Of a DNA stretch of 64,000 nt, positions 44,747 through 56,770 are shown one piece after another. Each line of letters begins with the position of its first letter. The first letter of the stretch is position 1. Source of the DNA: Amblyomma americanum (Eukaryota; Arthropoda; Arachnida; Ixodida; Ixodidae); NCBI RefSeq assembly GCF_052857255.1, contig NC_135505.1, forward strand, positions 64,469,149 through 64,533,148. The letters run 5' to 3'. Made by a program: the position numbers and the translations under genes. A model generated the notes under the pieces. The model had not been told where the DNA came from, did no database searches, and saw only the letters and a list, made by a program, of their open reading frames with translations.

Positions 44747-44752
44747 TTTATT
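44747..44752 (-). promoter_or_regulatory. polyadenylation signal AATAAA
   Basis: The minus strand reads AATAAA 4 nt after the TAG that ends the open frame at 44757-44976, followed by T-rich sequence. Confidence 0.35.
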
Positions 44753-44756
44753 AAAT

Positions 44757-44976
44757 CTATGTCAGAAGAAATATGTGACATCTACTACACTCCAGTAGTT
44801 CTTTAGCCTTATGCACCATCAAACCACACTCTCTTAGAGCGACATTTGCAGAGAAATTGGGTTGAACTTCATCTGCAAGAATCTTATAGGGGGGCAAAAG
44901 TAGAGAGAAACCAGGTTTTACCCAGAAACGAAGGGCCCTACACATTGCATCACAAGGCCAGATGGTGCACTTGAGT
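44757..44976 (-). CDS. possible terminal exon, unknown protein
   Basis: On the minus strand an acceptor-like ctactgggggctgtag is followed by 72 open codons and TAG, with AATAAA directly after. The reading includes LKCTIWPCDAMCRALRFW, YKILADEVQPNFSANVALRE and CGLMVHKAKELLECSRCHIF. I do not recognise the family. Four cysteines occur near the end and near the start. Upstream DNA is satellite, so other exons would be distant. An alternative start for the exon is the second acceptor-like gattcttgcag near 44878. Confidence 0.28.
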
Positions 44977-44989
44977 CTACAGCCCCCAG

Positions 44990-46420
44990 TAGCACAAGGT
45001 GGCGGGCCCATGCGGGTCCGACATGGGCAATGAGGGCTGGTGGCTGCCCACAATAAACCTACATGGGTTCCTCGTGGGCGCAGTGGAGGCAAAAAAGGTT
45101 TGGACTGCCCATTTTATGCCTGAGTGGGCCCCTCGTCAGCTACGCATGGGCTTAAAAAGAGCGGCCAGCCCACCTGGGTCCCACCACAGATACATGCGGG
45201 CAACAGTGCGGGCTCTATCATGGCGAAGTGTGGGCAGCCCCTCTTGGGGCGGCCCGTGCAGCACCTTGAGGGAACCACGGTGGTTTTGTGTGGAGAGAGA
45301 GATAGTATTCCCGCCTTTGGCCTACAGGGGTCCTGTGTTGAAAATACAGGGGCATGCAGTTTGGGCTCTCTGAGCAACGCCTACGTTGGTCCCGCATGGG
45401 CTAGGCGTGGGCACATTTGTCATTTCCGCATCTTCCCCGCCTCTATCCTAAACAGGGTATGAAAGGGCTGAGCATGGGCTGATGCATGCCACCACAGATA
45501 CATGCGGGCAACAGTGCGGGCTCTATCATGGTTCAGTGTGGGCAGCCTCTCTTGGGGCTCCCCGTACAGCACCTTGAGGGAGCCACGGTGGTTTTGAGTC
45601 CTGTGTGGAAAATACAGGGGCTAAACCATGGGCTTCACAGTGGCGAACTGTTGTAGACATGCAGTTTGAGCTGTCTGAGCACCACCTACGTTGATCCCGC
45701 ATGGGCTAGGGGTGGGCGCATTTGTCATTCCCGCATCTTCCCCGCCTTTATCCTAACCGGGGTATGAAAGGGCTAAGCATGGGCTGCATGCAGCTCGTGT
45801 GCATGAAAGATAGGGTTACATGATGGTGAAGTGCGGGCAAACCCAATAGAGGCGGCCCCTGCAGCACCCTCAAGGATCTAAGGAGGCTAGCTGCGTGTGG
45901 GCAAACATACAATATTCCCGCCTACAGCCTACAAAGGCACTGCGTAGAAAATACGTGGGCGGCGCATGGGCATATATCAGCCATTCCCACACCTTCCCCG
46001 CCTACATATCTGGTAGAAAAGGGTTAAGTGTGGACTATGCAGTGGCAAAATGTGTGTACGTGAAACTGAGCTATACGACAGTGAATTGCGGGCAACCGCG
46101 ATGGGGCTTTCCGTGCATCACTCTGACGACATTGTGTGTGGAAACAGGAGTATATTTCAGCATGTAGCCTTCGTAAGTCCTGCGTCGATTATTTTGAAGT
46201 TTGCAGTGCAGAAACATGACGCGTAATGTTATTTATCCTTGCCCGGCGACACCTATGGACATGTAGTTCCACTTACATTAGCCTGGCTGCATATCCTACA
46301 TTACATGTAAAAGGGCTGCATGGGTACCAGAACGATGGAGCATGGGCGCATGGGTGATGTGCGGGCATATATATATGCTCAGTATATGGGCTGCCACTCA
46401 GCACGTTGATGAAGCCAGAC
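44990..46420. repeat. degenerate satellite, about five units of 250-310 bp
   Basis: The landmark cagcacc or its variant recurs at about 45258, 45566, 45861, 46114 and 46398. The two best units begin ccaccacagatacatgcggg at 45181 and 45489, a 308-bp period, and agree closely over cagtgcgggctctatcatgg and catcttccccgcct. Within units, short GC-rich words such as catgggc, gtgggca and cccgc recur, so the satellite may have grown from a smaller repeat. Open frames through it are not genes. Confidence 0.8.
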
Positions 46421-49400
46421 GAAAGTGGGAAAATAGCTTGCATTCCTGCGTTCAAGCTAAATATATTCTGCATATAATATGCAATTAAGCATGTAATTTA
46501 AGTTATATGCGCTTCAAAATGACAAAGCAAATAGGTAGACGAATTACGGCTGCCAGCAATAACTGAGACGGTCCCCTCTTCCGACCTATACTTTGGTACA
46601 AGTGGTTCTTGTCAGTTTTGTTGGCATTTGATAATTTTAATTCATTATGGCCCCTTGATATCCGATTTAATGAGATTTTGCAGTAATACACATTTTGTTG
46701 AAATCCACAATAGAACCTTTGAGATGAACTTTTTTTTCGAAGTTGAGTAAAGCAGACTTGTTCTGCAGATCATATCTTTGTGGCATAAGCCGAAATGTGG
46801 TTTACGAAAAACTTGGTGCTGTGCTAAAAAATATGCAATGAAAGCTCGTTAATCCCGTCGGCAAAAGACCAGAAAGAGAAGAGAAAAGCTAAGAAAACAA
46901 TTTGTAAAGTTGTTCTGCAAGGAGCTGAAACACTGTCGCCTGCTTTTGACATGAAAACTGCACTGCGATGATGCACGGAGGCGCGGAGCGCCTTAGTCTA
47001 ACTGCAGTTTTGTAACAGTTCGCAGTATATATTTACCATGACGCTAACAGCCACGCGCCAGCGCCTAGCGAGCTTCCCAACGTAGTTCAAATCCAGCGCG
47101 CTGCTGCCTGGTCACGTGTCAGGACGCAGCACACCCTCCTCCCCTCCTCTCCCTCTGTGCATTACGGAGTGATATCCGGCTAGGCCTTACGCCGCGCCGT
47201 GCCGTGGTCCGCGCTGCTCCTGTTCGTGTGCTGTTTGTGTCTGATTTCAAAATCGTTCCTTCAAACTTCCGTTTGGATTTCCTGCTTATCGTACCTTGCG
47301 CCGCGTGTCAACAATGCAGCCGTTCGCGTACTTTGTGAAAAGTGCCACGCCGAGAACCATGGAGCCGTTTCATATTGACAACACGTTCGGCTTCAATCGT
47401 AGCAGCCGCGAAGCAAGAGAAGAAAGCGGTTGCTGGAATGCGTAGAGTCTTCGTTTCTAGGTGAGACCCATAGTGTAGCGCAAGACTGCGTGCAATTTGT
47501 GACCGCGAAAATAAACGAGCGAGCGCAAAGGCGAGAAGAAGCGGAAGGGACGAGGCTCTGTCAGCTCTGCCCTGTTCGTTTCCCTTCGGCATTGCGCGTG
47601 AGTCACTGGTTGTTTCCGCGGCAGCAAAGTGCATTCCACATCGAATCATCAAACTGCTGGTCCGTCAGTGTTCACAGTGTATGCGTTGCGACGCGAGCGC
47701 CGAGGTGTATGCATAGATGCGCTTGCTGAAAGGCAGGCACGCGTAGGACTCCTAAATGTAAATGTGGCAACTGTGTGCCGCCCAGCAAGGCGCGTGACTA
47801 TGTTTTGGGCTTTCGTTAAGGTGGTTGCCCGACTTCCTGTTTATTATTCGACGTGGGACGTGATCGTGCACTGCCTGCACGCGTGTTTTTGACGCCAGTA
47901 TCTGCCCGTTACGGACTGCCGATAGCGTGCGCCGCTCGGTCTGTTTAGGCGTTGTGTTATTCGCAACGCGTATGTGCGTCTTTATAGTGATCTGATGTGG
48001 CGTCTTTAGGTTATAACACACCTCTACGAACCGATTACACCAGCTGTCAAGCTCAGAGTGGGAGGGGTGTGACGCGTCAAGGCATGCAAGTGACTGAGTG
48101 AATTGAAGCGACGCGGCACTGCGATACCACAGCAGGTAGCTGCCTGCTCGATCACTTTTGTAACATTGGTAATGTTGCCTGCAGCTTAAAGTTCTTTTGG
48201 TTCTGGAGACCGTGAATAAAAATCATTGCTAAATGATGACGGAGATGTAGCCCCAGAAAAAGAGCGCTTTGTAGCCCTTTCAAATTAAGTTTTTTTTGAA
48301 TAACCTAAGTAGTACAGAGCTTATCATAAAAACTAGTGTGAGGAAGTGTAGTTATGTATTTGATGTTTGGCTGTTTAAACATTTTCTTGTGGTTGTGTGA
48401 AATGCCAGCAATACAAATATTTATCAGGAAGTGCCAAGCATTGTGGGTGAAAAATACACAGCTGGAAATTATGATGTTATGTAGGTGAAGTGCCTTCTCT
48501 TCCGTAGTGAAGAGGGCTGAAAAGAGCTTCATCGGAAATGTCTCCACTGTCCAGATTTGGGGCTGTTCTTGTCTGTGCCCGTTCAGCGTACATTGCAGAG
48601 CACAAGTATGTGTCGAGTTTTCTCAGATCTTTTTTTTTCACCTCTGCATTGAGATCAGTTTGTTGCAATGTCTTATTTGGACCACAACGTTGATGGCATG
48701 TATTGACATTCCCGTATTCAATATAACGTGTGTGTCTCTTCTCAATAGGTCATCAGCAGATAGTGTCAGTTTCATGCTCAGAAAGAAGCATTGCTTAAAT
48801 ACAGGGGGTCTCCGCTGGCCTCGAAACCCTTACAAATCTAAAGAGGAATCTGAGACTCCCTGTACTAGAATGTAGAGAGTGTATGAATTCGAAGCAAGCA
48901 ACCAATTTTCTTTTTCTTGTTAGCGGTGGTTGGAACATTTCTCCTGTCATTTCTAAAATTTCGTGGTGATTTTTACCAAGAATCATTAACACGTTTTCTT
49001 ATAGCCAAGACGCAAAAATGCAACGTTGACAGCAAAACACACATGGTGGAAGAAAAAGGGAAACCCGCACTCTCACACCACGATTGAGTCCAGAGCTGGC
49101 CGCTCAGCTCCAAGCCTACACAGCAACAACGAGCGCACTGGCATAGCCTCAGCTCAGCCACTATCTCTCTCCCCTCTCTTGTTCCCTCCCCACCTGTTCT
49201 CAGTCACTAGAGACCCCCTTCAATGCAGCCACGCTTTAAAAAAATGCCAATATGAAATAATGGGCTACAGGGCAGCATTCTAAGGTACTATTACAGCATG
49301 CGAACAATGCTTTTATTCTTTTTTCCTCTAGTATCCATCTCCCATGGCACTCCTCTTAGACAATTATAGTAGATGGATAACCATGTCAAGCTTCTGCAGT

Positions 49401-49570
49401 AATGCCGGTGTCACATGGCACTCCTCAGAGACTGGTCCAGCAAATACATCTTATGTCACTTGATGAAAAGAATATGAATGGTGTTATGTAGGGCAGCTAT
49501 GAATGCACCTCAAAGATGAAACATTAATTGGACTTGACAGCTTCTCTTCTCTGGCCTCTCACTGTATGAA
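46421..49570. other. unassigned; GC-rich promoter-like island
   Basis: About 47100-47700 is GC-richer than its surroundings and carries an ATG at 47313 (MQPFAYFVKSATPRTM onwards, 43 codons) and a good donor (tttctag, then gtgagacc) after 47460. It could be a promoter with a 5' UTR exon containing a short upstream frame. At 48750 an acceptor-like tctcttctcaatag leads into a 40-codon frame. No protein was recognised. Confidence 0.35.
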
Positions 49571-49669
49571 AAAAGTAAAAACAGCGCTAATTTTTACACA
49601 AGCCACACAGAAAGAACAGGCTGTTCTTTTTGTGTTGTTTATGTAAAACTTAGCGCTGTTTTTACTTTT
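49571..49669. repeat. 99-bp near-perfect hairpin
   Basis: Left arm aaaagtaaaaacagcgcta and right arm tagcgctgtttttactttt are exact complements, and the pairing continues inward (ttttacacaagccacaca against its mirror) with a handful of mismatches to a centre at about 49620. The terminal word aacagcgc recurs at the centre of the PLE palindrome near 4114. Confidence 0.85.
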
Positions 49670-50772
49670 GTTACAGAATGTTACACCAACTAGTCAAGCA
49701 AAAGGTACTGTTAAACGGGCTTTTCACTGTAGTTGCAATTATTTTACTGCCTCTAGATCTGAGTGGAAAATAAGCACCGTCTACTGCAAACTACTTCTAG
49801 GTCTGTTGAATTATAGCCCGTTCACAAAAAGCTAAAGTGCTAAATAAAAAAGGTGAATGTTCAGCATAAATTGTTACCCTTGTGATTATCTTGGTCAGTT
49901 GTGATTTTTTTTGCCATTTAACTTGCTTGGTGATGACACTGTGCAAGTTCAGTGAATATACTTCCTCTAATACACTTACAGGAAATTAGGAGCTTGTAGT
50001 GACCTCTTTGACTCAGCCTTTCGGCATGCTACCTGATATCATAGTTCAACAAAGATTGAAACAAACTGCATATACTATGGATACCAGATGTTTGCTTGCA
50101 TCTTATTTCAAATGCCTTAGACATTAATGTGCAGGCTCGGACTGAAGTAAACGGAGCGCGCCGCACAAGAAAGAACTGCTTTTCAGTGCCGCCTAGCAAA
50201 ACCATACGTAAGCTCAAAATCGCGACACTCATATGCAGGCACCCTACCGGCGCAACCATCTCATTGCTCCGCTCGCCTCGCATTCGGCCGTAGTCAGGGT
50301 CACGCTGATGATGATTATGGTCGGATGGTTGTGCCCTTAGTAGCGAGCGGGCATTTTGGAGCGCACAGACCGCTGCCTTGATGCCCCAAATCCCGCGGGG
50401 ACGACGCTATCATTATGTCGTTTCACCTGTGACAGCTGTAGGCGTGTTTCCATTGCAAATAGTGCGCGTCCTTCGAAGTTTAGTTGCCTCTGGGATTCAT
50501 TTCCATCTCGCTATCGACCAAATAAACTCAAGACACTCAATCCACCACCGCAGTTTTGGGTTCTTTTAATACAGTTACCGTTCATTTTCGGCTTGCTCCT
50601 ACGAGGAACCGACGGAGTGGCAAAGCATGCGCCCTGTGTATCTGTACTGCACCACAGTGCTCCTACATTGGAACCTTGCCTAGGAGTTCAGCTTAAAATG
50701 AGATGAAACCGCCGCTCTTGGTGTTTTTTGGAGCGTGATCTAGCGTCTCAAGGATAGTGACTACTTCCAAAT
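49670..50772. other. unassigned, no gene recognised
   Basis: Short open frames only. A caaataaactcaagac stretch near 50518 resembles an LTR-type poly(A) region but has no partner. Confidence 0.35.
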
Positions 50773-51060
50773 GTGCTGAATGCAGCTGTTGGGTTTCCAC
50801 ACCTATATTCTCAAACAGGCCAATGTCTATATGTAACCGGTAGCAGTGAAGTAATACAGCTCGCACAGAAGAGTTTGGATCGCTTGCCGGGTTCTGTCGT
50901 GGCCCATACTCTGATTAGTGGGCGATCACGGGTACTTATATGCCGAATTTCAGACGCGGGGCACGCAACAGTGACGCACTGCTGCCGTGGCATTCGTGTG
51001 GGTGAGGCAGCGGGTGCTTGTAGTCACCCTAAGATCCGAAGGTGCCATCCCCAGGATTCT
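50773..51060 (+). pseudogene. Ty3/Gypsy pol fragment (protease-RT linker type)
   Basis: In the plus frame the segment SVVAHTLISGRSRVLICRIS followed by VTHCCRGIRVGEA resembles the conserved linker between protease and reverse transcriptase in Ty3-type retrotransposons (VAR.L....RV.VR..N.....VT...G..IGE). No protease or RT was found beside it, so it is a small fossil. Recognition rests on a single pattern. Confidence 0.35.
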
Positions 51061-53019
51061 GGACCATGCGCCTCGAAAAACCGGTCGCGCCATCTCGCGA
51101 CAGCCGGCGGCGCGGCGGCGCGTAACTCAATGACGACGAAAAATAAAAATTGATATTTTGTCGCGCATAACAGTTAGAAATTAGCTCTCTCGCCTAGATG
51201 TTAAATGCATCTTAAAGTTTCATTTAGTCGAGTTTCATCGATGTAGCTTACATATTGCGTTTGCCATGAGCAATGATCTATGACAGCATGGAGCCTATGG
51301 CGAGGTCCTGAAAAATACCCCACTTGACTACAATTTATCGCTCACTACAGCCCTATTTTAAAATATATCGACAAGCTCTAGCAGATTCACGTAGGGTAAT
51401 GTCCTACCTTTAAGGAAGTATAAAGTATTTTACATTTCAATGGCCTAAAAGTCTTCCTGCGCTATTTCACTATTGATCATGCATCATCAGCTTTTTCATG
51501 AAACGTGTGGCGCCCTCTCTCGGTGCGTTGGAAAGGCACACGTCCCTGCTCGCGGCCGGGTTCGAGTAGCGGAGGCGGCTCGATTCCGGCCGTGCCCTGT
51601 TACAGTGTTTCTGCTTTGGTAGGTTGCTTTGGGAGGTTGAGCCTGCCGTACAAATGCGCAGTTTTATCAAAAGTGCCCCCATCGGAGGGAGGCTATGGCC
51701 ATGGGCTGCTACATAAAATGCTACAAGAAAGCGTGTGCCTTCTATGAGGTATATAGAGGAAATTATAAGAAGACTCTTTTGCTTGACAGGTACATTTTTC
51801 ATTAAGCGCGTACAGTGACCACACCGGCATAGGTGATAGTGGAATTGCGTACGCAATAACAGTGCAAAGCAATGAAGCTTCTAGGTACTTTCGTTCAAGC
51901 AGTGAAATTTGTAATTCCCGGACGCTCATACTTAGAGCTCACTCACCGATACTTGTATATGGTTCTTGCACTGTGCATTCAAAATTACAAAATCGTGTCT
52001 TAATGTCTACATTTCAACACATGTTATTAGCCTCAATAGCAGAAAGCTCTTCCAATCTTTTGTCGATGTGGTGCAAGTGCAGCAAGGATGCTTTTAAGTG
52101 AATGTTGCATGTGTTGCACATAAGAGGCGGCAAACCTGGTGCTGCGTTTTATGCCAGTAGGTTATTTGTCCAATGTAACAATTAGTAGTGTGGTAGTCCA
52201 CATTTTTGTCTAGGTTGGTAAAGTGCTTCTCACGATTCGATCGTTCGCCGTCGAGAAGGGGTTTACTATTGCTGTAATCGATGCTAGTTTCGGCAATTCT
52301 GTCAAAGATGTACGTGAAGGATGAACCGCTAACGAAGACTTCATAGAGTGGCATGCTGGGAACTATTCTGAAGAGTGTGCCATCAGTTTGGCAAGCCAGT
52401 AACTACGCCGTTACCCAGAGCAGCAATCAAGAGTCAAACTCTAGTTAAATGTTCTTGATTATAATTTAAATCTGCTAAGAAATGAACAGAAGTTATTGTC
52501 GGATAACACGATGTTTAAAAGATTACTGGTTTTCTCCAGTACGGTGACTCGGCGCTCCACCCAACCCGTTTGTGCAATGCGCCGCTAGCGCGATTCATTA
52601 GCGACAGGACGCTACATGCTCGCGGCCCTGAATATGCAGTGAATTTACCGTGTTGCGAATACGTGCAACAATACTCATAAGCACTTTCGCACGAGTGGCG
52701 CGAACATATTTTTTTTTTTGCATAAGTTCCAACCTAACCTCGTTTTTTGTCTGCCGCTCTCCTATCTACTTTTCGCCATCCTCTCGCTTTGCTTTTAATT
52801 CCACCGGTTGCAGTTCCAGTGCTTGAGGGATTAGATAGCAATCGCTGGGCCGGCAACATTTTTAGCTACTACTTCTTGGATGTGTGACTCCCGGGGAGTT
52901 AGCGCGGCTTTTTAAGCGCACAAACCGCGGGAGTCAGAAGAGGGAGCCGTTTCCACGGAACGATCCAGCGACTTTTAAATGTGCCATGCATCTCCATGTT
53001 CCTGGTGCTGGCTCCCTTC
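51061..53019. other. unassigned, no gene recognised
   Basis: A minus-strand run at 52354-52094 (KPLLDGERSNREKHFTNLD and TNCYIGQITYWHK) has a faint GIY-YIG-like word but no supporting context. A TE-derived origin is likely for parts; nothing can be called. Confidence 0.35.
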
Positions 53020-53365
53020 CCCTGTCGAGCGGACGGAGAGAATTTCAAGCCGTGGAGAGAAGGGGTTGGGGGGCGATGAAAGAACAACTTAAACCGCGAA
53101 GAAAAGTTCGGGGAACCTGAAATAGCTTCAAGCCATGAAGAAAAGAGCCACCGAGAGCCCGGCGATCCTTCCATTGTTATAAACCGGACTCCCCTTCCAA
53201 CGCGTACACGAGCGCCCGCGCGCTGATGCCGACATCTAGCACGGACGCCTCACCTAGGCTTGCTGGCGTCTCCTGCAGTGCGCATGCGCAGACCGGTTTC
53301 GGCTTACGCTAAGAGCGCGGACGCTGAGAGCGTACGCCCAGGAAGGGCCATTCGAGTTGGCGCCT
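53020..53365 (+). repeat. unclassified dispersed repeat, copy A
   Basis: Shares an ordered series of words with the minus strand of 56440-56770: gcggacggagagaatttc, aacttaaaccgcgaagaaaa, catgaagaaaagagccaccg, gtctcctgcagtgcgcatgc and gaccggttt. Similarity extends over at least 330 bp. No protein coding was recognised. Confidence 0.7.
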
Positions 53366-54255
53366 CTAGGCCTTTTTTGGGGTGGGATGACTGTCTTTGA
53401 AGTGGCACAGGAGGCCTCCGATAATGATGTCCGGCTTGTGTGTAGTTTGCATCCCTTCCTTTCTGAGAACACTGGCCAAGGTTTCGCAGACACCCTTTAC
53501 GTACTAATAGCATACGGGTTTTTGCCACCAGCGTGTCCTTAGCATAAGCATATCGAGTTGTTTTCGTTGCATCCTTTTCAGTTTTAGATGATACATCGAG
53601 TGAAGAATCTTGGGTATCCATTGCCTAGAAATGTTTTCTTTTGCTGATGATGAGTTTTATTGGCGCACTGGCAACCTCGCACCAAGCGCAATGGGTTGAA
53701 GTGTTTTCTTCAACACAATGTTAGGTGGAAGACCATTTTCCGAGCACTTCAACTCAAAGAAACCAAGCGCCAGGCTTCGAGAAAACTTCTACCTATTGGA
53801 AATCAGTGGGTACACGGCGACACTGCGGAACGAATCACACACCGTCCTCGAGCCACATGCTCAAAGCGATGTGTCATTGCTGTTTTCGCTGATTTTAAAA
53901 CAAATATGCAAGAATTGGGAATCGTCTTAACCAAAACTTGCTTGAATTCCACCGTACCCTTAGGGCACAATTTTCAGCACTGTTCCTGCCAAAAAGGCTA
54001 CGGGAACAAGACGCACAACACGCAGCATCAAACGGATGAAGAATGTGGAGAGGCGGTAACGGAAAGGGCCAAGGATGATTTGAGCAGGTGCATAGGTACG
54101 GAGAAATTCTTTTTCAAGAGCTACACGGGCAGCCGGTAGCAGGGTGGTAAGAGGGAGGAAGAAAAGGACAGTGGGGAGGGGTCTCCTGCTGTGCCTTTGC
54201 CTGCCTTTCTTGTTTTTTCTCCTTTTACTTTTCCTCGAATCGTGGAGCGCAGTCC
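53366..54255. other. unassigned, no gene recognised
   Basis: A 159-codon plus frame (53660-54139) shows no conserved motif and is within the range expected by chance. The segment gatgatgagttttattggcg near 53646 has the look of a dispersed tick repeat. Confidence 0.35.
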
Positions 54256-54570
54256 ATGGTTGCTTTTTGGATGCGCTATGTTTCTGTTCCTTATGGTGCG
54301 AAGCACGAGCTGCACGACATAGTCGGCGCCTCTGCGAAAACGGCCCGGAAAGGTCATGGACGCACTCTTGCCTCCAGGCTGTCACAAAAAAAACTTACCA
54401 ACGCTAATGTGTCAGTCCTGGCAAAGGGTTTCTCCACACGCAGACAAAAATCTCCCAAAAAAGACATCAGAATTTCTGCAGAAGATTCTTTACTGCCTTC
54501 CGCCAAACTAAGGAATTCCACCAGCCTTGTTAAAAGCACAGCGCATGGCAAAGGTAGACAGTGCCACTAA
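54256..54570 (+). pseudogene. Penelope-like element, N-terminal fragment
   Basis: A 104-codon frame includes LTNANVSVLAKGFSTRRQ, SPKKDIRISAEDSLLPSAKL and a basic stretch RLSQKK before it. This matches the PLE N-terminal pattern (LT..E.SVLAKGLNF.P.P...P..D....VED.L). It ends without continuing into RT. A PLE C-terminal piece lies 3 kb downstream on the same strand (57590-58150). Confidence 0.55.
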
Positions 54571-56439
54571 AATCAATTTCGGACGAGTTAGGGGGGCTGC
54601 CTTCTATACTGCGGGAACATGAAGCCCCGACGGTCGTCACCAGCTGTAAAAAAGAAGTTGTCGAAAGGTTACAATGATGTTTTCGATCGTTTCAGCGACG
54701 GTGGGGGCGCAAAGCGGGCTCTTCCTGAAGCGGCGAGCCGGTGATCACTCTGCGCGGCGCGTGCACTCGCAGTGGTTTGGAGCCTAAGATACGCGTCAAA
54801 AATGAGCATATTCTGTTATTCTACAATTTGCGAACAGTCCAAATAGCAAACATGTTGTTTCTGCCAACATGTAATGTGTTCAAAAAGCAGTGATTAAGTT
54901 CATTCTGCAGGTTGGTAACGAGTTTCAGCCTAATGACCCGTCTGTTAATCAGCAACATACTCGTTGCTGATTAACACCATGTCGTCAACACCACCACGAC
55001 ACCATGTCGTCAACGCATTCCTGTTCGGAGTTTTGTTCATGCTGCCAACATAGCCTATTACAGCTGCATGAAAGCAGTGCAGTGCTTGAACACTTAGCTA
55101 TAGTATGGTGTATATGGTAATATTTTAAGGTGGGCGTTAGCAGCAAACACATTTTTCATCGAGCTTCAGTCCATTCTGGTCTAGATTAAACACGGCTTTC
55201 TGGCCACGACGTGACTGCTAAAGAGCGACATGAATGGCAAGAACTTCACAATGTACATATATTTCTCGGATATAATGCGTAAAGTGGTTGTATAATTGTC
55301 AACGCTTCTTGGCAACCGTCGTCTGCTCACTCGATCACAGCGTTTTCCCCCGCCAGTCAAAAACACATTTTCAGCGCTAACTTCGACTGTACTATAAAGC
55401 TCGAATGACCCCCTGGCTGCCGCTTCAAACAACAGCTACGTTGCCTCTTCTTTTACCGCATATATGCGACCAATGTACGCTGCAGATGGACTATATATAG
55501 TCGGAAATTAGTCTGCAGTAAAGCTACGCGCACATTCAGGGCCACCGAACAGAATTCCTCCGCGAGAAAATGTAGACCACTTGTAAAACTTTTCTGTTTA
55601 CCTAAATAAGCAGTCAATCAACGTCGAAATTGTAGGCTCAAGGATTTTGATGTTTCTGGCTGTTCGATGCAGTCCAACATTAAAAAGTTGATTTTGATCA
55701 CTGCTGTAATATTACGCTGCGGAATGGCCATTGTTACCAACTGCTGATTTTTTTTTTCAATGGTATCCTTATAAGGCCAGCACACAATAAATACACATAC
55801 CGCATTTACGCGGGTAAGGGCCGCACTCGTGTAGGCACGAAACATAGCGTTAGACTGTCTGGGTCATTAAAGTAGTTTATTTACGCTTTCGGATAAGTGC
55901 CGAAAGAAAAAGAAAGTGAACGCGCAAAATAATTACGCTTCAAAGTGTTCATCGCACATCACCATGCTAAGTTCGCAAGTTTCAACGACGCGGTTTTTGC
56001 GAGCGCGGCACTTGCGAACTAGCGATTACATGCGAATATCGATAAAGATTTATTTCTAGCCTGTAAAGCAGCCAAACTCGAGTATAGGATCGTATTAATG
56101 ACCAAGAATCATTTACTGCTGCTTATCTAGACTCTACGTTGTGACACCTTTGGTGTGATTTTTAAAGAAGCCGCTTTGCTTCCATAAAGACTCACGCTAT
56201 GGCATCGGCGCCATCACCGCCTCGTCCGCAGTACCGTACTACCGCCGCGCCACCTCTAAGAGCTAGAATTACCGAACTCTCTTGACGAGTACCTATCTCG
56301 ACCCGCTCCTCACATCCTTTCAACGTCTACTCTCTCATACAGATAAAGGGACCTCTCCAAACTCATTTTTCGTACAAGAATGCGAGATTGCCGTCTGTAA
56401 ACGAGGGTTTTTGGCTGGCAAACTGTAGAGGACGCTCGA
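54571..56439. other. unassigned, no gene recognised
   Basis: No RT motif was found between the PLE N- and C-terminal pieces. A short direct repeat (caccatgtcgtcaac) occurs at 54976 and 55001. Confidence 0.4.
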
Positions 56440-56770
56440 TATTCTGCAAGTGTGCTCCAAGGGCCGTTTTTGGGTGCACGCGCCCAAAGTCGGCGTTCTT
56501 AACATACGACAGAACCGGTCTACGTATGCCCACTGCTGGAGACGCCGTCCAAATACATCGGCGCCAGCTCACGGGCGCTCGAGCACGTGTTGGAAGCAGG
56601 GTCCGGTTAACGGCAGTCGGAGTACAGCGGCGCTCTCGGGGGACTTTTCTTCATGGCTTGCAGCTCTTCCAGGTTCCCAGAACTTCTCTTCGCGGTTTAA
56701 GTTGTCCGTTCAGCGCCCCTCAACCTCTTTTCTTCACGCCTCGAAATTCTTTCCGTCCGCACAAAGAAGC
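56440..56770 (-). repeat. unclassified dispersed repeat, copy B
   Basis: Inverted copy of 53020-53365. The minus strand reads tgcggacggaaagaatttcg, aacttaaaccgcgaagagaa, catgaagaaaagtcccccga, gtctccagcagtgggcatac and gaccggttc in the same order. The long plus-strand open frame through it (56388-56957) is not a gene. Confidence 0.7.

Noticed and set aside
44999..45462. overlapping open frames of 112-124 codons
   Set aside because: They traverse satellite units and repeat with them.
52094..52354. possible GIY-YIG word (NCYIGQ) on the minus strand
   Set aside because: No Arg/His/Glu follow-up motifs and no PLE linker beside it.
53660..54139. 159-codon plus-strand open frame
   Set aside because: No domain, splice or poly(A) support; a few open runs this long are expected by chance.
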